A stretch of 64,000 nucleotides of DNA, from the NCBI GenBank assembly GCA_964489835.1, contig CAZBBC010000001.1, positions 1-64,000 of the forward strand, in the 5' to 3' direction. This document shows positions 60,142-64,000 of the stretch, piece after piece. Source of the stretch: CAZBBC01 sp964489835 (GTDB taxonomy: Bacteria; Calditrichota; Calditrichia; JAJRVZ01). Numbering within the stretch: the stretch's first letter is position 1; each line of letters begins with the position of its first letter. Position numbers and translations under genes: made by a program. The notes beneath the pieces are model-generated. The model was not told the DNA's origin. It searched no databases and saw only the letters and a list, made by a program, of their open reading frames with translations.

Positions 60142-62604
60142 ATGGCCACTGGTGAGAAAATTATTCCAACACTTATTGAAGATGAAATGCGTTCCTCGTA
60201 TCTCGATTATTCCATGTCGGTAATTGTATCTCGGGCTCTGCCGGATGTACGGGACGGATTAAAACCTGTTCATCGTCGTATTTTGTTTGGAATGCGGGGA
60301 TTAGGACTTAGCTATAATCGCACGTATAAAAAAAGTGCCAGGATTGTTGGTGAGGTTTTGGGTAAATATCATCCACACGGAGATACGGCAGTTTATGATA
60401 CCATGGTACGTATGACCCAGGATTTTTCATTACGCTATCCATTAATAGATGGTCAGGGTAATTTTGGCTCAATCGATGGAGATTCGCCCGCGGCGATGCG
60501 TTATACTGAGGCGCGCATGTCCCGGATCGCCGACGAGATGTTAAAAGATATTGATAAAAACACCGTTAATTTTACGAATAATTTTGATGATACCCTCGAA
60601 GAACCAACACTGCTTCCTGCAGTATTGCCAAATTTACTCATTAATGGTTCTTCTGGTATTGCGGTTGGTATGGCGACGAATATTCCACCCCACAATTTAT
60701 CAGAAGTCGTTGATGGCATTCTAACATTGATTGAAAACCCGGATATAGAATCCGAAAAGCTGTTGCCCATTATTAAGGGGCCAGATTTTCCCACTGGTGG
60801 AATCATATTGGGATATCAAGGTATCAAAGAAGCATATGCAACCGGGCGTGGTCGTGTGATTGTAAGAGCAAGGGCAAATATTGAGCTGACAAGTAATGAT
60901 CGGGAAAGAATTATAATTTCTGAGATTCCATATCAGGTTAATAAAACGAACTTAATAGAAAAAATCGTAGATCTTGTTCATAGTAAAAAAATTGACGGCA
61001 TTTCTGATATACGTGATGAATCTGACCGGGACGGATTACGCGTTGTAATCGAAATTAAACGAGATGCCAACGCAAAGTCGATATTAAATTCGCTTTACAA
61101 ACATAGCCAGATGCAGACAACCTTCGGTGTTATCATGCTAGCCCTGGTTAATGGTCAACCGAAAGTTTTGACTTTGCGAGAAACTCTTCAGCATTTTATT
61201 AATCATCGTCATGAAATTGTTCTCAGGCGAACGAAATATGAACTTGAGGAAGCTGAAAAACGGGCCCATATTCTCGAAGGTCTGAAAATTGCCATTGATA
61301 ATATTGATGAGATTATTGATCTTATAAAAAAATCTCGTGATCCGGAAATGGCAAAAAAGAATCTTATCCGTCAGTTTAAACTAAGTGAGATTCAGGCAAA
61401 AGCAATATTAGATATGCGCCTGCAGCGACTTACCGGCCTGGAGAGGAATAAAATTGAAGAAGAATATAGGGAAATCCTTAAGCTTATCGAGAAATTACGC
61501 GCAATTTTAGATAACCGTGGGCTTCGGATGCAAATTATAAAGGATGAATTGATTGATATAAAAAAGACTTATGGCGATGAGCGTAGAACAGAAATAATTG
61601 CCAATTATGAAGAGATGACGATTGAGGATATGATAGCCGAAGAAGATATGGTTATTACCATATCACATCGCGGTAATATTAAACGGTTTCCCGTTAGTGG
61701 CTACAGGCGTCAAAATAGAGGCGGTCGCGGTTCTATGGGTGCAACAACCAGAGAAGAGGATTTTCTGGAACATATGTTTATTGCCAGCACGCACCACTAT
61801 ATCCTTTTCTTTACGAACAGGGGCAGATGCTATTGGTTAAAAGTTCATGAAGTCCCCCAGGCGGGTAAAGCATCTCGGGGACGTCCGATCGTTAATTTGA
61901 TCGATATTGAATCTGGAGAAAGTATTCGCGGTTTCGTGCCGGTAAAAAACTTTGATGAAAGTGGTTTTATCATAACGGCAACAATTTCCGGGATCGTCAA
62001 AAAAACGGATTTAAGTGCCTATTCCCGGCCAAGAAAAGGAGGAATTGTTGCTGCTACTATTCGTGAAAAGGATGAATTGCTCAGCGCCAGTATTTCCAGC
62101 GGAAACAATGATATCATCCTTGTAACTCGCAATGGTTATTCCATTCGCTTTAACGAACGGCAAGTCCGGAATATGGGCCGCTCGGCCGCAGGTGTTAAAG
62201 GTATAACATTGCGTTCCGGCGATGAGGTAATTGGAATGGTCGTTGTCAAAAGAGAAGACACATTACTCACGATCTCTGAAAAGGGAATGGGCAAGCGAAG
62301 CAATGTAAGTGATTATCGCACGCAATCGCGTGGTGGTAAAGGCATTATTGCAATGAAAGTGAATGATAAAACCGGTCATCTGGTAGCGGTTTTAGAAGTG
62401 GTCGACAATGAAGATATCATTATTATAACTGAAAATGGCGTGGTTATTCGTCAACACATCGGAAAAATATCAGTTATTGGACGAAATACACAGGGTGTAA
62501 GACTTATCAAACTAGACGACAAGGATAAAATTGGCGATGTGGCAAAAATTGTTCTAGGCAATGATAATAACAATAATGGAATAGAAGATAGTCACGAAGA
62601 ATAA
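60142..62604 (+). CDS. gyrA: DNA gyrase subunit A
   Basis: GyrA supplies the DNA-cleaving tyrosine (in AAMRYTEARMS) and the DNA-wrapping C-terminal beta-pinwheel. The 820-residue protein has the quinolone region HPHGDTAVYDTMVRMTQDFSLRYPLIDGQ; the residue equivalent to E. coli Ser83 is Thr, a natural variant found in several taxa. The C-terminal pinwheel blades include NRGRCYWLKVHEVPQ and SRGGKGIIAMKVNDKTG; the GyrA-box core RRQNRGGRGSMG is present. Follows gyrB in the same operon. Confidence 0.98.
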   Translation: MATGEKIIPTLIEDEMRSSYLDYSMSVIVSRALPDVRDGLKPVHRRILFGMRGLGLSYNRTYKKSARIVGEVLGKYHPHGDTAVYDTMVRMTQDFSLRYPLIDGQGNFGSIDGDSPAAMRYTEARMSRIADEMLKDIDKNTVNFTNNFDDTLEEPTLLPAVLPNLLINGSSGIAVGMATNIPPHNLSEVVDGILTLIENPDIESEKLLPIIKGPDFPTGGIILGYQGIKEAYATGRGRVIVRARANIELTSNDRERIIISEIPYQVNKTNLIEKIVDLVHSKKIDGISDIRDESDRDGLRVVIEIKRDANAKSILNSLYKHSQMQTTFGVIMLALVNGQPKVLTLRETLQHFINHRHEIVLRRTKYELEEAEKRAHILEGLKIAIDNIDEIIDLIKKSRDPEMAKKNLIRQFKLSEIQAKAILDMRLQRLTGLERNKIEEEYREILKLIEKLRAILDNRGLRMQIIKDELIDIKKTYGDERRTEIIANYEEMTIEDMIAEEDMVITISHRGNIKRFPVSGYRRQNRGGRGSMGATTREEDFLEHMFIASTHHYILFFTNRGRCYWLKVHEVPQAGKASRGRPIVNLIDIESGESIRGFVPVKNFDESGFIITATISGIVKKTDLSAYSRPRKGGIVAATIREKDELLSASISSGNNDIILVTRNGYSIRFNERQVRNMGRSAAGVKGITLRSGDEVIGMVVVKREDTLLTISEKGMGKRSNVSDYRTQSRGGKGIIAMKVNDKTGHLVAVLEVVDNEDIIIITENGVVIRQHIGKISVIGRNTQGVRLIKLDDKDKIGDVAKIVLGNDNNNNGIEDSHEE

Positions 62605-62643
62605 AGACGTTAATTTGAATTATTTATCTCTACGGAGGCTGAA

Positions 62644-63270
62644 ATGAAGAAAATTTCAGATTCAACCATAAGCCGTCTGTCAAAATATTACCGAACTTTA
62701 GGACGCCTGATCGAAAAAAAGGTAAAAACAGTTTCTTCTGATGAAATAGCAGAAATTGATGGTGTCACCTCGGCTCAGGTACGTAAAGATCTTTCATTTT
62801 TCGGGACTTTTGGAAAAAGAGGGTTAGGGTATAACACCCTTGATTTACAAAACAATATCGGAACTATTCTTGGTCTATATAAAAAATGGAACGTTGCTTT
62901 AGTTGGTATTGGTAACATTGGCCGTGCATTAGTCGACTACCAGGAATTCTCAAAACAAGGTTTTATTATTCAATTATTACTGGATGATGATGAGAAAAAA
63001 ATTGGAACGAGTATGGGTGAATTAGAAATAAAACCATTTGCAGATGCCGCAGAAAATCTTAAAGAGGAAAAAATACAGATTGCTATTGTCGCGGTTCCGG
63101 CTAATGTTGCGCAAGGGGTTGTGAATAAATTAACAGACGCCGGGGTGAAAGCGATACTAAATTTTGCACCACTTAGCCTTAAAGTGCCGGAAGATGTAAT
63201 GATTAAAAATGAGAATATGTCAATAGAACTTGAGGCACTCTCCTATTTTCTAACAAATCGCGGAAAATAA
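62644..63270 (+). CDS. rex: Redox-sensing transcriptional repressor Rex
   Basis: Rex binds NADH/NAD+ and represses fermentation and respiration genes at high NAD+. The 208-residue protein has the N-terminal winged helix (STISRLSKYYRTLGRLIEKK, SAQVRKDLSFFGTFGKRGLGYN) and the Rossmann domain (VALVGIGNIGRALVDYQ), with a C-terminal swap helix. The ribosome-binding site GGAGG precedes the ATG. It follows gyrA by 40 bases. No Rex operator was recognised in the window. Confidence 0.96.
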   Translation: MKKISDSTISRLSKYYRTLGRLIEKKVKTVSSDEIAEIDGVTSAQVRKDLSFFGTFGKRGLGYNTLDLQNNIGTILGLYKKWNVALVGIGNIGRALVDYQEFSKQGFIIQLLLDDDEKKIGTSMGELEIKPFADAAENLKEEKIQIAIVAVPANVAQGVVNKLTDAGVKAILNFAPLSLKVPEDVMIKNENMSIELEALSYFLTNRGK

Positions 63271-63272
63271 GA

Positions 63273-63301
63273 AAGGCAGAACACTTAATCGGTTCTGCCT
63301 T
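63273..63301. terminator. Bidirectional intrinsic terminator after rex
   Basis: AAGGCAGAAC (63273-63282) pairs exactly with GTTCTGCCTT (63292-63301) around a nine-base loop. It lies three bases after the rex stop, and the convergent TPR gene ends 20 bases further on. The T-run on the plus side is short. Confidence 0.8.
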
Positions 63302-63321
63302 AATATCGAAATAAAAATTTA

Positions 63322-64000
63322 TTATTCGCCCTGAAGATCTTTTGATCGTTTAAAAGCTTCTTCGGCCTTCTTTTTGTCTCCCATTTTTGCATATAAAAAG
63401 CTGAGATTTTGCCATACCGAGGATGAATCAGGGAAAATCTCAACACCCTGTTCAAGCAATTCTTTTGCCCGTTCAAATTCTCCCAGTTGCAGTAAGAGGG
63501 TACCTAAAAGATCATATACTTCTTTAATGTTTGGGTCCAATTTTTGTGCTTTTTCAAAATATAAAACGGACTCTTTCATAAATTCTTTCTTTTTAGTTTC
63601 ATCTTTTTCTGAACCCGTTGCCTTTTTAAATAAAAGTAATCCGAGGTTAAAGGGAATCGCTTTCTCATCCGGAACTCTTTCGGAAGCTATCTTATAGGCC
63701 TCAATGGCTTCATCTTTTTTGTCACCCAAATCTAAGCTTTCTGCATATCGTATCAAACATTCTGAATCATTCGGATTAACTTCAAGACCTTTTTTAAACT
63801 GTTCAGCAGACAAGATAAATTCCTTCTTACGTTGATAATAATACCCCAGATCAGTCCAAGCGACTACCGTGTCTGGTTCCGCTTCAGCGGCAGCTTGTAA
63901 GAATTTTAGAGAATTTTCATCATCGTTTTTGAATTGATAGGCGATAGCAATAAGGCGGTTTGCCATATAGTCATTCTCAATATATAATATATTTTTAAAA
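63322..64000 (-). CDS. TPR-repeat protein, 5' part beyond the window
   Basis: At least 214 residues of tetratricopeptide repeats (for example TDLGYYYQRKKEFILSAEQFKKGLEVNPN, LLGTLLLQLGEFERAKELLEQGVEIFPDSSSVWQNL). The reading frame is open through the right edge of the window, with helix-forming residues before the Met at 63966, so that Met is probably internal and the true N terminus lies outside. Five or more repeats are visible. Function is open; such proteins are scaffolds. Convergent with rex, sharing the terminator between them. Confidence 0.85.
   Translation of the reverse strand, partial: FKNILYIENDYMANRLIAIAYQFKNDDENSLKFLQAAAEAEPDTVVAWTDLGYYYQRKKEFILSAEQFKKGLEVNPNDSECLIRYAESLDLGDKKDEAIEAYKIASERVPDEKAIPFNLGLLLFKKATGSEKDETKKKEFMKESVLYFEKAQKLDPNIKEVYDLLGTLLLQLGEFERAKELLEQGVEIFPDSSSVWQNLSFLYAKMGDKKKAEEAFKRSKDLQGE

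Overview
The window looks like a chromosomal segment around the replication origin of an AT-rich Gram-negative bacterium. LPS-core genes (waaA, a family 9 heptosyltransferase), a FadL-type outer-membrane protein, lipoproteins with DNRLRE-like repeats, TatC, and many signal peptides support a diderm. I infer an FCB-superphylum member (Calditrichota/KSB1/Bacteroidota-like), but this is a family-level impression, not a database result. No rRNA, tRNA or CRISPR array was recognised.

Layout. (1) 1-5.9 kb, accessory: a membrane protein, a C-terminally short IS200-like Y1 transposase, a C39-peptidase ABC exporter whose start overlaps a small leader ORF, a secreted L,D-transpeptidase-like protein and an unrecognised 15-cysteine protein. 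(2) 5.9-18.5 kb, mixed: small membrane proteins (DUF2085, LiaF-like), a THEP1-type NTPase, an orphan TorD-like chaperone, a serine-hydrolase lipoprotein, serC plus an alkyltransferase-like gene, hflK-hflC, an MFS transporter and a ferritin-like protein. Palindromic and fold-back repeats fill many of the gaps. (3) 18.5-29.2 kb: a long minus-strand gene train, lipoprotein - FadL-like porin - TPR protein - rpiB - glyA - tatC - polyprenyl synthase - heptosyltransferase - waaA - trmJ-like; then glgA. (4) 31.5-45.2 kb: six consecutive minus-strand genes for secreted carbohydrate-active proteins (deacetylase, SGNH esterase, two GH38-type proteins, a GH67/GH20-like protein, a helical-barrel lipoprotein), read as a glycan-degradation locus without a visible SusCD pair or sugar transporter. 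(5) 45.2-48 kb: an esterase, a cupin and murQ. (6) 47.9-63.3 kb, origin region: rsmG, mnmG, mnmE, yidC, yidD, rnpA and rpmH on the minus strand; an AT-rich oriC candidate with DnaA-box-like sites; then dnaN, recF, DUF721, gyrB, gyrA and rex on the plus strand. Two parS-like 16-mers flank mnmG although no parAB is present, and dnaA is not beside dnaN. The window ends inside a TPR protein.

The most unusual items are the glycan locus built on two divergent GH38 proteins, the paired parS sites and dnaA-less origin, the hairpin that carries the mnmE ribosome-binding site, the cysteine-rich protein, and the fold-back repeats that sit in the same 20 kb as a decayed Y1 transposase.
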